A stretch of 64,000 nucleotides of DNA from CAYVLA01 sp964549615 [NCBI: uncultured Thermococci archaeon] (GCA_964549615.1 CAZJVP010000051.1:1-64000), one strand, 5' to 3'; positions 8,465 through 18,198 are shown, numbered from the stretch's first letter. Notes: a model not told the origin generated them from the letters alone. Numbers and translations: made by a program.

Positions 8465-9271
8465 TCAAGGCAGCGGATGGCGAGCCTCGGTGCGGATGGA
8501 TTGCCGGATTCGGGCTTCCGATTGACGGCATGCGGAGATGAAGTCGCGCGTGGTTATGGTGTCGCCAAAGTGAGTTTCGAAGTACCGGATCGCCCACCGG
8601 GTCGCAAGCCTCTCCTGGAAGGTGTCCGGGCACTCAACCCCCACCGTGGCGTCCCGGACGAGGTATAGATGATAGTCCCGAGGCGCCATCTCCTCGATTC
8701 CCCCTGGCGCGCGCAGGATGCACATATCCGTCGCGAACCCGCAGTAGACGAGGTTCTGGACTCCCCGCTTGGAAAGCTCCGCGTCCAGCTCGTCGGTTTC
8801 AAAGACGAGAGGCTCTCCGGGCATGGGAGCCACGATCTTCGCCCTATCCATCCGGGAAAGCGGCGACCGCGTCGCGTAGCGCTCCCCATGGGACCGCCAG
8901 GCTATTGCCTCCCGCCAACCGCGCGGCTCGGCGGGGTCGGAATCTGGCTGATCGTCAGGTTTCACCATAGCTCGGTTGCGCCGTATCACATCCGATTCGA
9001 CATGGCACACAAGCACCCCGGTGCGCCTTGCCGCATCCATCATCGGGCGAATCTTCTTTCGCATTATGCGCGAGGCCTCCCTGTGAACGATCGGGAAGCC
9101 CATGCCGACCCAGAAGTTGGGATCGATCCTAGGTCCGTCCTCGCACCCGATGTTCCAGCAATGCATGACCACCAATGCGGTCTTGGGCTCCTCAAGTTCG
9201 ACATCCTCATAGGCGTATCCTGGCCGCGTGATCGGGATCGTGCGGTAGTAGCGAGTCCTGAGCCCCAGCAT
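8465..9271 (-). CDS. Isochorismatase-like (cysteine hydrolase) protein
   Basis: The Rossmann-like fold of the isochorismatase/nicotinamidase superfamily is evident from FATDMCILRAPGG with the candidate nucleophile C184. The other two catalytic residues are not conserved: the usual IDMQN strand reads MHCWN (H37 in place of Asp), and the usual Lys before the second strand is absent in PLVFETDEL. It may act on an unusual substrate or not be a hydrolase. I start it at the ATG at 9271, which follows the aminotransferase stop by one base; a longer upstream frame overlaps that gene and lacks sense. It is the last gene of a three-gene unit. Confidence 0.8.
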   Translation of the reverse strand: MLGLRTRYYRTIPITRPGYAYEDVELEEPKTALVVMHCWNIGCEDGPRIDPNFWVGMGFPIVHREASRIMRKKIRPMMDAARRTGVLVCHVESDVIRRNRAMVKPDDQPDSDPAEPRGWREAIAWRSHGERYATRSPLSRMDRAKIVAPMPGEPLVFETDELDAELSKRGVQNLVYCGFATDMCILRAPGGIEEMAPRDYHLYLVRDATVGVECPDTFQERLATRWAIRYFETHFGDTITTRDFISACRQSEARIRQSIRTEARHPLP

Positions 9272-9272
9272 T

Positions 9273-10577
9273 CTACCGCTTCCTGTTCCGCTCCGCGACG
9301 GAGCGGACGATCTCGGCAGCAAGCCTGCAGTGCTCGGCCCGGTACTTCTCGCAGAAAGTCGACCACCGTATGAAGTTTTCCAAGAAGTCCCTGGCTCTGG
9401 GACAGGAGTCAGCGCTGTAGCGGTAGGTGTGGCTCGCCGGCGGGACTGAATAAGGGTAGACCTTTCTGCGGGCGTAGTCATCGAGAAATGTGCAGGCTGC
9501 TGGCATCAGGTAGTATTTGCCCTGGCCGGCTCCGGGGATGCCGGCATCCGACAGCTGTTGTGCGAACTCCTCGGCGCTGCAGGTGAACTGCCCAGGATCG
9601 ATGCTGAACCCGAACATCCAGCAGGAATAGACGTTGAGGTAGTCAGGGATCCGAAGCGGCGTTATCCCAGGGATCTCTCCGATAAGATCCGTGAGCATCC
9701 TGGCCATCTTATCTCGATGGGCGACCTGGTCCCTGATGACCTCAAGCTGGGCTAGACAGATCGCCGCGGTGCATTGCGTCATCCGGTAGGCATACCCGGG
9801 TCGGACGTGCTTGCGGCCGAAGTGCGGTTCCATCACGGCCCCGCGGCTCTGTCCCATGAACCGAATTCTTTCCGCAAGCTCGTCGTCGTTCGTGACTATG
9901 CAGCCCCCCACATCGGAGCCCATCGTCTTCTCTGCGTCAAACGAGAACGCTCCCGCCCTAGAGAGCGTGCCGGCAAGCCGTCCTTTGTATTCCCCGAAGA
10001 GGGCCTGGCAGGCATCCTCGTACACGGCAAGGTCGTTACGTTTGGCAAGGGCGTTTATTGGGTCCATGTCGCAGATGATCCCGGTCTTGTGGACGACGAG
10101 GATCGCCTTGGTGCGATCTGTGATGCAGGGCTCGATCGTCTCGGCGCTCACGTTGAGGCTGTCCGGAGCGGTGTCCGGAAATACCGGGATGTAGTTCTCA
10201 CGCACGATGCCCTGGATCGTACCGTAGTCCGTCACCGGGCTCACGATGATTTCGTCGCCCGGGTCTAGTTCCAGCGCAGCGGCCAAGCACGCCAGAGCCG
10301 GCGTGCAACCGGGGGTCGCAATGCAGTGTTTGACGCCCAGTTCCCGGGCGAACGCCTTCTCGAAACGCCCGACCATATCGACGGTAAGGCCGCTGTCGAC
10401 AACTTCCTTGAGGTATTTCAGGCAGTTGGGCCCCATCGTGCGCGGGAAAGAGTTGGGCAGCCTCCCACCTAGGCCCTCGAAGGCCGCTGCGCCGTACCTA
10501 GCCCTCTCCTTGTCCGTACTTACACCCCGAAAGAAGATGCTCGACGACCTCGTTGGGTTCGGCCAGCCAAACCTCAT
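9273..10577 (-). CDS. DegT/DnrJ/EryC1/StrS-family aminotransferase
   Basis: PLP-dependent sugar-type aminotransferase, fold type I. The cofactor lysine is in SFDAEKTMGSD, and VYEDACQALFGEYKG is the conserved Asp strand. In known members the enzyme transaminates a keto-sugar or keto-cyclitol. The length of about 434 residues is usual. The ATG at 10577 has GGAGGGG directly before it; a TTG at 10586 is less likely. It overlaps the preceding deacetylase-like gene by about 80 bp and is followed after one base by the isochorismatase-like gene, so the three probably form one transcript. The product made is unknown. Confidence 0.88.
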   Translation of the reverse strand: MRFGWPNPTRSSSIFFRGVSTDKERARYGAAAFEGLGGRLPNSFPRTMGPNCLKYLKEVVDSGLTVDMVGRFEKAFARELGVKHCIATPGCTPALACLAAALELDPGDEIIVSPVTDYGTIQGIVRENYIPVFPDTAPDSLNVSAETIEPCITDRTKAILVVHKTGIICDMDPINALAKRNDLAVYEDACQALFGEYKGRLAGTLSRAGAFSFDAEKTMGSDVGGCIVTNDDELAERIRFMGQSRGAVMEPHFGRKHVRPGYAYRMTQCTAAICLAQLEVIRDQVAHRDKMARMLTDLIGEIPGITPLRIPDYLNVYSCWMFGFSIDPGQFTCSAEEFAQQLSDAGIPGAGQGKYYLMPAACTFLDDYARRKVYPYSVPPASHTYRYSADSCPRARDFLENFIRWSTFCEKYRAEHCRLAAEIVRSVAERNRKR

Positions 10578-11289
10578 CCCCTCCAAGGCGGATCACGGCC
10601 TCGAAACGTTCCTCAAGCTGTTCCAACGTGCAGTCCTTCCAAGGATGAATCGGCTTTCCGGGCATGGGGCAGTGGCAGTAGTCGATGACCCAACCTCGCT
10701 TCTCGATCGCTTGGTGGATCCGCTTGTAGGGATCGAAGGCCGAGTAGAAGGGTGGCGGGAACTGGCTGTGGATGGGCACGCGGCAAAGCCGCATGGGGTC
10801 AGTCCCGCGCGTGTTGATGTCGTCGTAGATGGTCATCACGGCCTTGTACCCCGCCCTCCTTGCCACCTTCAAGGCCGCCGGGTAACTGTCATTGCTCCCT
10901 GGGACGCAGAAGATGGATATGGGAAGGTCCAGTTTGCGCTCCAGGATGGCCTTAGCCATGACCACCTCCTCCTCTGCATTATCGTCAGTTATCGGCGCAT
11001 GGGTCTTGCCATGACACGAAACCCCCCAACCTTCCTTGCAAAGCATCGCCACCTCCTCCTTTGAGAGAATCATCATCCCGTCATAGCTGCTCCCGGGGAC
11101 ATTCCGCGGCACGCCGATCTGGTCCGCCACCAAGCAGACATGGCCCGGAATGCGGTACTTGCGGTGCAGCCCAAGCGCATAGTCTAGGAGGGCTTGGCAC
11201 CCTTCATCGTAAGTGATCGAATACACCCATCTCTTGCCGTCCTTCCAGACCCCATCAACCGCCTCTCTCGAAGGCCCGACCGGCAGCAT
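10498..11289 (-). CDS. Polysaccharide deacetylase-like (NodB/CE4) protein
   Basis: Members remove acyl groups from amino sugars or related amides using a metal held by Asp and two His. Seen: ITYDEGC, matching the TFDDG motif, and SCHGKTHAPI, giving the H-x3-H pair. The rest follows a beta/alpha-barrel pattern over 263 residues. There is no signal peptide, so it is probably cytoplasmic. It is first in the unit with the DegT aminotransferase and isochorismatase-like protein, suggesting work on a small amino-sugar or amide metabolite rather than on cell-wall polymer. That last step is inference. Confidence 0.75.
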   Translation of the reverse strand: MLPVGPSREAVDGVWKDGKRWVYSITYDEGCQALLDYALGLHRKYRIPGHVCLVADQIGVPRNVPGSSYDGMMILSKEEVAMLCKEGWGVSCHGKTHAPITDDNAEEEVVMAKAILERKLDLPISIFCVPGSNDSYPAALKVARRAGYKAVMTIYDDINTRGTDPMRLCRVPIHSQFPPPFYSAFDPYKRIHQAIEKRGWVIDYCHCPMPGKPIHPWKDCTLEQLEERFEAVIRLGGDEVWLAEPNEVVEHLLSGCKYGQGEG

Positions 11290-11416
11290 TGCTGTCCATC
11301 CCTGCTATGATCCTGCCTGCCTCCTAACGTTCCTTAAGCCCAGATATTATATGTTGCGAGTTCTGTTGTGCTGCGGGGCCCCTTCGGCCCGGCGCATCGG
11401 CCTAGGTTGAGAAAAC

Positions 11417-11425
11417 CTTTATTTA
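11417..11425 (+). promoter_or_regulatory. TATA-like box upstream of rpsB
   Basis: The string ctttattta lies about 80 bp before the GTG start of rpsB, predicting a leader of roughly 55 nt. The adjacent deacetylase-like gene reads the opposite way, so this gap (11290-11502) holds two divergent promoters. Confidence 0.5.
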
Positions 11426-11502
11426 CCTAGCTTGGGCGTCCAAGACAGGGGCGAAGGTGAAGGCCCAACGGCCGGCCCCTTCGTGATCCTTCTGGTGATA
11501 TC

Positions 11503-12162
11503 GTGTCCGAGGAGCAACAGTCAGCCCAGCCGTCACAGCAGCTGCGGGCACAGGCTGCGCAACCACAGCAGGAAAACCTCCTTGTACCCATGGACACATA
11601 CCTTGCTTCGGGCGTCCACATAGGCACCCAGCAGAAGAACAAGGACATGGAGGAGTACATCTACAGAGCCAGGACGGACGGCCTCTACGTCATGGATGTC
11701 CAGAAGACGGACGAGAAGATCAGGGTTGCGGGCCGGTTCGTGGCCCAGTACAAGCCGCAGGATGTGCTCATCGTCTCCGCCAGACAGTATGGCAAGAAAC
11801 CGATCACGATGTTCGCACAGGTGACCGGCGTCCGCGCCAAACCCGGCCGATTCGTGCCCGGGAGCCTCACCAACCCCAACCTCAAGGAATTCATGGAGAT
11901 CAAACTGCTCATCGCGACGGATCCGCGGGCCGACGCCCAGGCCATCTCGGAGGCTAGGGACGCGGGCATCCCCGTGATAGCGCTTTGCGACAGCGACAAC
12001 GAGACGTCGTACGTGGATCTGGTCATCCCGACAAACAACAAGGGCAAGAAGGCGCTCTCCCTTGTTTACATGCTCCTTGCAAGGGAGGTCCTGATGGCAA
12101 GGGGCGAGATCGACAGCTACGAGAAATTCCAATATGGCGCGGAAGCCTTCGAGGGGGAGTAG
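11503..12162 (+). CDS. rpsB: Small ribosomal subunit protein uS2
   Basis: Archaeal-type S2 (the Sa/RPSA family). After a glutamine- and alanine-rich N-terminal tail of about 25 residues, the core shows [14 protein letters not shown], then [12 protein letters not shown] and [13 protein letters not shown], ending with the archaeal-eukaryal helix [11 protein letters not shown]. Length of 219 residues fits. Starts at GTG 11503. It is followed after 2 bp by the Memo-family gene, a linkage also seen in other archaea, where rpsB and Memo lie near RNA polymerase and enolase genes; those neighbours are missing here. Confidence 0.97.
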   Translation: MSEEQQSAQPSQQLRAQAAQPQQENLLVPMDTYLASGVHIGTQQKNKDMEEYIYRARTDGLYVMDVQKTDEKIRVAGRFVAQYKPQDVLIVSARQYGKKPITMFAQVTGVRAKPGRFVPGSLTNPNLKEFMEIKLLIATDPRADAQAISEARDAGIPVIALCDSDNETSYVDLVIPTNNKGKKALSLVYMLLAREVLMARGEIDSYEKFQYGAEAFEGE

Positions 12163-12164
12163 GG

Positions 12165-13013
12165 GTGGTGTCGAGGCGTCCGGCGGTCGCGGGGCAGTTC
12201 TACGAGGGAAGAGGCGAGGCCCTAAGGTCCCAGATCGAAGGCTTGTTCAAATCCAAGATGGGCCCGGGATCCCCGCCCAAGCAGCCCGGCAGTGAGGGCC
12301 GGGTCGTCGGCGCCGTGGTGCCTCATGCCGGCTACGTCTATTCAGGTGCCGTTGCGGCTTGGAGCTATTCCGCCATATACAAGGATCGCAGGCCGGGATC
12401 GTTCGTGATACTCGGGCCCAACCATCATGGCGTTGGGTCGGGCGTTTCCCTCTTCCCGGAAGGGACGTGGGAGACCCCGTTGGGAGCCGCTTCCATTGAT
12501 GATGGGCTGGCGAGGGCCATCCTCAAGACCTCAAGCATAATCGACAAGGATACGGAGGCGCACGCCTACGAGCATTCCATCGAGGTCCAGATACCCTTCT
12601 TGCAGTACCTCTTCGGGGGGATAAGGTTCGTTCCGATCTCGATGATGCTCCAGGACCTTGAGACGGCAACCGAGGTTGGTCGCGACATTGCGAAAGCAGC
12701 TAAAGCCGAGGGCGCGGATGTAGTCGTCATAGCCTCGACAGATTTTTCCCATTACGTTCCCCCCGACGTCGCCCACAGGAACGATGACTTGGCCATACAG
12801 CGCATCCTCGCGATGGATGCGCAGGGGCTGTTCAGGGTGGTAGAGGAGGAATCCATTTCCATGTGTGGTTATGGGCCGGTGATGGCCGCAATCGAGGCCT
12901 GCACCGCGATGGGTGCTAAGAGGGGCGAGCTTCTGAAGTACGCCACATCCGGCGACGTGATGCCCATGAGGGAGGTCGTCGGGTACGCATCCATTGCCAT
13001 GGTGAGGGGCTAG
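12165..13013 (+). CDS. Memo1 family protein (AmmeMemoRadiSam B type)
   Basis: Homolog of the Memo family, which shares the fold of class III non-haem iron dioxygenases. Motifs seen: RRPAVAGQFYEG at the N-terminus, PHAGYVYSG, ILGPNHHGVG, EHSIEVQIPFL and ASTDFSHYVP, which carry the conserved His and Asp residues. The biochemical role in archaea is not established. I start at the GTG at 12165, preceded by GAGGGGGAG; the frame is open further upstream but overlaps rpsB. Its stop overlaps the stop of the convergent cis-prenyltransferase gene by 4 bp. Confidence 0.92.
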   Translation: MVSRRPAVAGQFYEGRGEALRSQIEGLFKSKMGPGSPPKQPGSEGRVVGAVVPHAGYVYSGAVAAWSYSAIYKDRRPGSFVILGPNHHGVGSGVSLFPEGTWETPLGAASIDDGLARAILKTSSIIDKDTEAHAYEHSIEVQIPFLQYLFGGIRFVPISMMLQDLETATEVGRDIAKAAKAEGADVVVIASTDFSHYVPPDVAHRNDDLAIQRILAMDAQGLFRVVEEESISMCGYGPVMAAIEACTAMGAKRGELLKYATSGDVMPMREVVGYASIAMVRG

Positions 13014-13846
13014 GCTCCGAAGCGCCTCTCCCTGTGCTGGAAGGTCCTGATGGCCCTGAGGAAGTCTATCTTCCTGAACTCCGGCCAGTACGACTCGCAG
13101 AAATACAACTCACTATAGGCCGACTGCCACAGCAGAAAACCGCTCAATCTCTCCTCGCCGGAGGTCCTGACTATGAGATCCGGGTCGGGAATCCCATCCG
13201 TGTAGAGGTGGGACCTTATCAGGTCCTCGCTGACCTGCGAAGCGTCGAGCAAGCCCTGACTGACCTTGTACGCTATCTTCCTGCATGCCTCGACGATCTC
13301 GAGCCTGCCCCCGTAGCCGACGGCGACGTTGAGTTGGTAGTCCGAGTATTCCTTGGTTGCGGCCTCGGCGACCGCGATGGCGTCGCGGACGTTCTCCGGC
13401 AGAAGATCGGTCTTGCCTATGGCGCGCACCCTCACCCTGTTGCGGTGGACCCGTTCGTCCTTGGAGACCTCTCTGAACTTCTCTTCGAACATCGACATGA
13501 GCGCCTTGACCTCTTCGCTGGGTCGGTTGAAATTCTCAGCCGAGAACGCGTAGACGGTAACGATCCTAATGCCGAGGTCCCAGCACCACTCGAGAACCTC
13601 TTCCAGCTTGCTCGCGCCCGACCTGTGGGCTTCGTTGCTGCTTATGCCCAGCGATCTTGCGAATCGTCGGTTCCCATCGAGGATCAGTCCTATATGACCT
13701 GGCAGGGGTCCTTTCCTGACGCCCCGTTCCAGCCGCCATTGGTAGGCCCTGTATATCGGGTAGAGTAGCAAGCCTCCCGCCCGACGAAGAAGCGTTTTCA
13801 ACGGTACAACTACCCCGGCGCCGTGGCACGGGGCCTCCGATTCCAT
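13010..13846 (-). CDS. uppS: cis-prenyltransferase (polyprenyl diphosphate synthase)
   Basis: Makes the long-chain cis-polyprenyl diphosphate that becomes the dolichol-type glycan carrier in archaea. Seen: HIGLILDGNRRFAR (diphosphate-binding Asp), GYGGRLEIVEA and the C-terminal RTSGEERLSGFLLWQSAYSE. The length of 278 residues is usual. The ATG at 13846 sits almost on the likely TATA box (reverse strand near 13845-13858), so translation may really begin at TTG 13801. It links functionally with the mevalonate operon further right, although they are not cotranscribed. Confidence 0.95.
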   Translation of the reverse strand: MESEAPCHGAGVVVPLKTLLRRAGGLLLYPIYRAYQWRLERGVRKGPLPGHIGLILDGNRRFARSLGISSNEAHRSGASKLEEVLEWCWDLGIRIVTVYAFSAENFNRPSEEVKALMSMFEEKFREVSKDERVHRNRVRVRAIGKTDLLPENVRDAIAVAEAATKEYSDYQLNVAVGYGGRLEIVEACRKIAYKVSQGLLDASQVSEDLIRSHLYTDGIPDPDLIVRTSGEERLSGFLLWQSAYSELYFCESYWPEFRKIDFLRAIRTFQHRERRFGA

Positions 13847-13970
13847 ATTAAATCTTTTCCGCGCTGAAAGCGGGCTCTTGTGACTATCTGTCTATCACCC
13901 CTTTGGGCGTCCATCCGCCATGAGCATGCTGGCCGGACGGCAGAATGATTTTTCCAACGGCTTTGGTGCA

Positions 13971-13982
13971 AAATATTTATAT
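13971..13982 (+). promoter_or_regulatory. TATA box of the smc operon
   Basis: The string aaatatttatat lies about 60 bp before the GTG start of the wHTH gene. It is the clearest promoter for the wHTH-smc-scpA-scpB unit. A GC-rich imperfect palindrome (caggcggttcgagcgaggccgcctg, 13985 onward) follows it and could be an operator. Confidence 0.6.
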
Positions 13983-14041
13983 GCTCAGGCGGTTCGAGCG
14001 AGGCCGCCTGAGAAGTTCCCCCTAAAAGGCGAAACCCTTTG

Positions 14042-14614
14042 GTGACGCCCCGAGAAGAGAAAGGAATCTATGGCCTGGTCGGCAGCCCGGAGCGCCTCAA
14101 GATGCTAGAGGAGCTCAGATCGGGGCCCAAGGACAGGGGGTACTTCATCAACCTCCTTCACCTCTGGCCTCAGGCCGTCAAGTACCACATAGACATACTC
14201 GTCCGAGGCAAGCTCGTCGCAGAGAGATGGGCCGAGAAGGGAAGGAGGAAGAAGATCTACAGCCTCACGAAGGAGGGCGAGCGAGCAATGAGCAAGGTAC
14301 TGCAGCAGGGAAGGCGCTTCCCAGGCGACGACTGGGTTGATGTGTTCGTCGGGCCCAAAGGGAGGGACGTCCTCAACTTTCTTACCTCGGTGGCGGATGG
14401 CAAGTGGCACGACCTTCGCGAGGCGAGACAGCGCATCGGAGACCGGGAGATAGAGGCCTTGCATAGGAACGATATGATCGAGATCGATGCGAAAGGGTCA
14501 AGGGTCCGGATGAAGGAGTTCAGCCTGGCCATAAACTCCGACTGGATAAGGACCTTGGCCGGACGGAGCTCAAAGTCAGACTCGCGAAGCGGTGTCAATC
14601 CATGGTCTACATAG
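14042..14614 (+). CDS. Winged-helix transcriptional regulator
   Basis: An N-terminal winged helix-turn-helix of ArsR/PadR-like type covers about residues 10-85 (LKMLEELRSG, then KYHIDILVRGKLV, then a KKIYSLTKEGERA wing). A second helical domain of about 100 residues follows. Its 3' end overlaps the smc start by 13 bp, so it is cotranscribed with smc, scpA and scpB and may autoregulate the condensin operon; a GC-rich palindrome lies between TATA box and start. Ligand and DNA site are unknown. Start GTG at 14042 chosen over TTG at 14039. Confidence 0.85.
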   Translation: MTPREEKGIYGLVGSPERLKMLEELRSGPKDRGYFINLLHLWPQAVKYHIDILVRGKLVAERWAEKGRRKKIYSLTKEGERAMSKVLQQGRRFPGDDWVDVFVGPKGRDVLNFLTSVADGKWHDLREARQRIGDREIEALHRNDMIEIDAKGSRVRMKEFSLAINSDWIRTLAGRSSKSDSRSGVNPWST

Positions 14615-17600
14615 AGAAAATATCGATGAGGGGTTTCAAGTCATTTGGAAACCAGAGGGTGAGCATACCGCTCTCGAAAGGGTTCACGGCCATCGTGGGG
14701 CCGAATGGTGCCGGAAAGAGCAACGTGGTCGACGGCATATGCTTCGTGCTCGGCAGGATGTCATCGAAGTCGATGCGCGCGGAGAAGTTCTCCGACCTGA
14801 TCTGGGCGGGAAACGAACACTTCCCTCCAGGATCCTACACCGAGGTCTCGCTCCATCTCAACAACTCAGACAGGAAGATACCTCTTGACGAGCCAAAGGT
14901 GGTCGTCTCACGGCGGGCCGATGCATCCGGGAGGTGCGTGTACCGGGCGAACAAGAGCCGCGTGACGCGCAACGAGATAGTCGATCTCCTCTCAATGGCC
15001 AACATCTTCCCGGAAGGCTACAACATAGTATTGCAGGGAGACATAACCAAGATCGTCAAGATGACGCCGGTCGAGCGAAGGATGCTCGTCGACGAACTTT
15101 CAGGGATAGCCGAGTATGACATGAAGAAAGAGAGGTCGATGAAGGAACTAACCAAGGCCGAGGAGAACATAAGGGCAACAAACCTGGTCATAGACGAGGT
15201 CCTCTCGCAACTGCGCAGGCTTGAGCGCGAGAGGGATGAGGCCGTCAGATACCAGGAGATCATAACCCAGATCAGGGAGCTCAGATGGCAGCTTCAGTAC
15301 AACCAACTCAGGAAGGACAGGGAGCGTTACAATGCCATCCTGGAGAGGACGAAGAAGGGCGCCGAGCGCATAGCGCAGATCGAAGCCGAGATCCAGCAGC
15401 TCAGCTTGGAGATCCAGAGGGAGCAGGAACGGCAGGACGAACTCCAGAGGACGATCGAGAGACGACAGGAGATCGATATGGAGAGGCTCGGAAAGCAGAT
15501 CGAGGAAGCGAGGGCGCAGATCGTCCGAGCCCAAGAGAACCTGAAGAATACGATCGAGAACCTGGAGAGGCAAAAACAGGTGGCGGCGCGGCTCGAGGAA
15601 GAGAAAGCTGGCACCGCTGAGAAGATCAAGGAGAGAAGGAACAGAATCAAGGCTTTGGAGGGACAGCGGCAGACGATCGCGAGCCTCCTTGAGTCGCTGC
15701 GCTCAAAACAGGCCTTGCTCAACGGTCGGATCGCCAAGGTCGAGGAACAGAACTCCGGCCTCAGGGACGCTCTGGCCAGCGTGGAGCTCAAGCTGAAGGA
15801 CGCCCGCGCGGCGGACGCAGTCGCGCGGCAGAGGTGCTCGCAGGCAGCCGCTAAACTGGGACAGGCGCGGCAGGAGCACGCATACCTCCAGAAGTCGTAT
15901 CAGGAGCTCTCAGAAAGATCCGAAGGCAAGAGGCTAAGGCAGGCCGAGGACAGGAGGGAACTGGCAGACCTTGAGGCGAAACTGTCCTCGTTGAGCGATG
16001 AAGCCCGAAGGTTGGCCGGGGAGATCGAGAAGGTCACTCGGACCCTCTCGACGGTGAACCAAGAGCTGGAAAAGACATCGAGCAAGGAGGCCCGCATGGA
16101 AGCGTTCCTGAGAGCGGCCGACGAGAGCCAGAACCCGGTCAAGAAGGCCATATCGTTCCTACTTCAACGCAAGGTGGCCGGGGACCCAGCGGGAATCGTC
16201 GGAACCGTTTCCAGCCTCGCCAAGGTGGCAGACTGCTACCGGACACCCATCTTCGCTGCGACCGGCCCCCTGTCGGATTACGTCGTGGTCAAGGACAGGC
16301 AGACCGCAGAACAATGCATACGCCTTCTGAAGGAGAAGAAAGCTGGATGGGCCAACTTCATTCCTCTCAGGGACCTGGAAAGGGTGAACTCCAAGCCGTC
16401 CCCAGAGTTGCTCAAGAAGAAGGGCATCGTGGGACTCGCCCTGGACATGGTCGAATTCAGCCAAGACCTGAGGCCCGTGTTCGAATTCGTCCTGGGCAGC
16501 ACCCTTGTGACCAGCGATCTGGAGTCATCGGACTCGCTCCCCAAGATGTTTCGCACCGTGACCATGGACGGCGAGGTGGTTGATCCATCGGGCATCGTTT
16601 CCGGTGGGTACTACGATCTTGCGTCGGGTCTCGCCCCCGCGCTGAGCTTCGGCGAGGGCGATCTTGCAACCTTACGAGATCAGGCCAGGTCGCTGAGGGA
16701 CGAAAGGCAGGCGCTATCGGAGGAGCTTGAGGAACTGCGATCCAGACTCCTTGAGGTGGAGATGAAACGGGCCGAGGTTCAGGCCGGCATCCAAGGCAGA
16801 CGGCAGAGCATCGATCTGCTAGAGAGGGAGATCCAGGAGATCGATGCCAAGATGCAAGAGACGTCAGCGTCGATCGGGATCGCCGAGCAGACGATAGCTG
16901 AACTTGCCTCCCAGGCCCAGGAGGCCGACGATGCTGCGCGGAAGATGGCGGAGGCTCTGGCCCGCCTTGAGATGGAGAGGGAGCGGCTGCTACGCCTTAT
17001 CGAAAGCCCCGAGCTTAGGGAATTGGACAAGGAGGCTAGAGCCCTCTCAGCGGCCATCAGCGAGAAGATTGAGGCACAGGCCAAGATTGCCTCGGAGATC
17101 ACTGCCCTAGAAAGGGAGACGCAACTCCTCGAGGAGTCAACGTCGACGGGTGACGATCGGCTCAAGGAGGCTAGACAGGCGGTGGCAGGACTGCAGGTGA
17201 TTCGCGACAAGATGGAGAAGGACATACCGAACCTGCAGAAGGAGCTCGTGCAGCTTACGGACTCGCAGCAGGACATCAGGGAGGGCATTCAGGAGCTCAA
17301 ACGAACCCTGTACGAGCAGAAGCAGGCCCACGGAGAACTGGTCCAGAAAAGGGCCGCCCTCATCGAGGACAAGAACAGGCTCTCCGTCGAGATCAACTCG
17401 TCGGTCTACGAAAGAAGCCAGCTTGACATCGAGATCCACCAACTCGAGGAGCAGCTCTCGCTTGCGGGTTACGAGTACGAGCCCCTGGAGATCGACAACC
17501 TCGAGGAGCTGTCAAGGAGGATCACGGTGCTGGAGGCCGACAAGTCCAAACTCGAGCCGGTGAACATGCGGGCAATAGAGGCGTACGAGGAGACGGAAGC

Positions 17601-18198
17601 CAAGTTCAATGAGTACAAGGAGAAGCGGGACAAGGTCATGGAGGAAAGGGAGGCGATCCTCCGTTTCATGAGCGAGATCGAGGCCAAGAAGAAGCAGGTC
17701 TTCATGGAGGCGTTCAACAGCATTGCGGCCAACTTCGAGAAGATCTTCGCGAAGCTCTCACCGGGAGGCGTGGGGAAGCTCTTGCTGGAAAACAATGATG
17801 ACCCATTCCAAGGGGGCCTTGAGATCCAGGCGAGGCCAGCAGGCAAGGAAGTCAACGTGATCGACTCGATGTCGGGCGGCGAGAAGGCCCTGACGGCGCT
17901 GGCCTTCATATTCGCGGTACAGGCATACAAACCATCGCCGTTCTACATCCTGGACGAGATAGACGCGCATCTGGATGACGACAACGTGAAGAGGGTGGCA
18001 GAGCTGATCCACGAGATATCCAGGGAGTCGCAGTTCGTCGTCGTCACGCTTCGCGACTCGATGATGGCGCAGGCAGACGAACTGATCGGGGTCAGCATGG
18101 ACGAGACCGGGGTGAGCAAGGTCGTCGGGGTCCGTTTGGAGGCCGGAAGGCTGGTGGAGGGCGAGGTGTTGGCCGAGGCAGGAGGTGATGAGGAGTGA
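14602..18198 (+). CDS. smc: Chromosome segregation protein SMC
   Basis: Condensin-type ATPase that loops and compacts DNA as a homodimer with ScpA and ScpB. Walker A GPNGAGKSN is at residues 33-41. Long coiled coils run to about 500, a hinge lies at about 510-650 with IVGTVSSLAKV near its start, and a second coiled coil follows. The C-terminal head has signature MSGGEKALTALAF and Walker B FYILDEIDAHLD. The length of 1198 residues is full. Overlaps wHTH upstream by 13 bp and scpA downstream by 4 bp. Confidence 0.97.
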   Translation: MVYIEKISMRGFKSFGNQRVSIPLSKGFTAIVGPNGAGKSNVVDGICFVLGRMSSKSMRAEKFSDLIWAGNEHFPPGSYTEVSLHLNNSDRKIPLDEPKVVVSRRADASGRCVYRANKSRVTRNEIVDLLSMANIFPEGYNIVLQGDITKIVKMTPVERRMLVDELSGIAEYDMKKERSMKELTKAEENIRATNLVIDEVLSQLRRLERERDEAVRYQEIITQIRELRWQLQYNQLRKDRERYNAILERTKKGAERIAQIEAEIQQLSLEIQREQERQDELQRTIERRQEIDMERLGKQIEEARAQIVRAQENLKNTIENLERQKQVAARLEEEKAGTAEKIKERRNRIKALEGQRQTIASLLESLRSKQALLNGRIAKVEEQNSGLRDALASVELKLKDARAADAVARQRCSQAAAKLGQARQEHAYLQKSYQELSERSEGKRLRQAEDRRELADLEAKLSSLSDEARRLAGEIEKVTRTLSTVNQELEKTSSKEARMEAFLRAADESQNPVKKAISFLLQRKVAGDPAGIVGTVSSLAKVADCYRTPIFAATGPLSDYVVVKDRQTAEQCIRLLKEKKAGWANFIPLRDLERVNSKPSPELLKKKGIVGLALDMVEFSQDLRPVFEFVLGSTLVTSDLESSDSLPKMFRTVTMDGEVVDPSGIVSGGYYDLASGLAPALSFGEGDLATLRDQARSLRDERQALSEELEELRSRLLEVEMKRAEVQAGIQGRRQSIDLLEREIQEIDAKMQETSASIGIAEQTIAELASQAQEADDAARKMAEALARLEMERERLLRLIESPELRELDKEARALSAAISEKIEAQAKIASEITALERETQLLEESTSTGDDRLKEARQAVAGLQVIRDKMEKDIPNLQKELVQLTDSQQDIREGIQELKRTLYEQKQAHGELVQKRAALIEDKNRLSVEINSSVYERSQLDIEIHQLEEQLSLAGYEYEPLEIDNLEELSRRITVLEADKSKLEPVNMRAIEAYEETEAKFNEYKEKRDKVMEEREAILRFMSEIEAKKKQVFMEAFNSIAANFEKIFAKLSPGGVGKLLLENNDDPFQGGLEIQARPAGKEVNVIDSMSGGEKALTALAFIFAVQAYKPSPFYILDEIDAHLDDDNVKRVAELIHEISRESQFVVVTLRDSMMAQADELIGVSMDETGVSKVVGVRLEAGRLVEGEVLAEAGGDEE

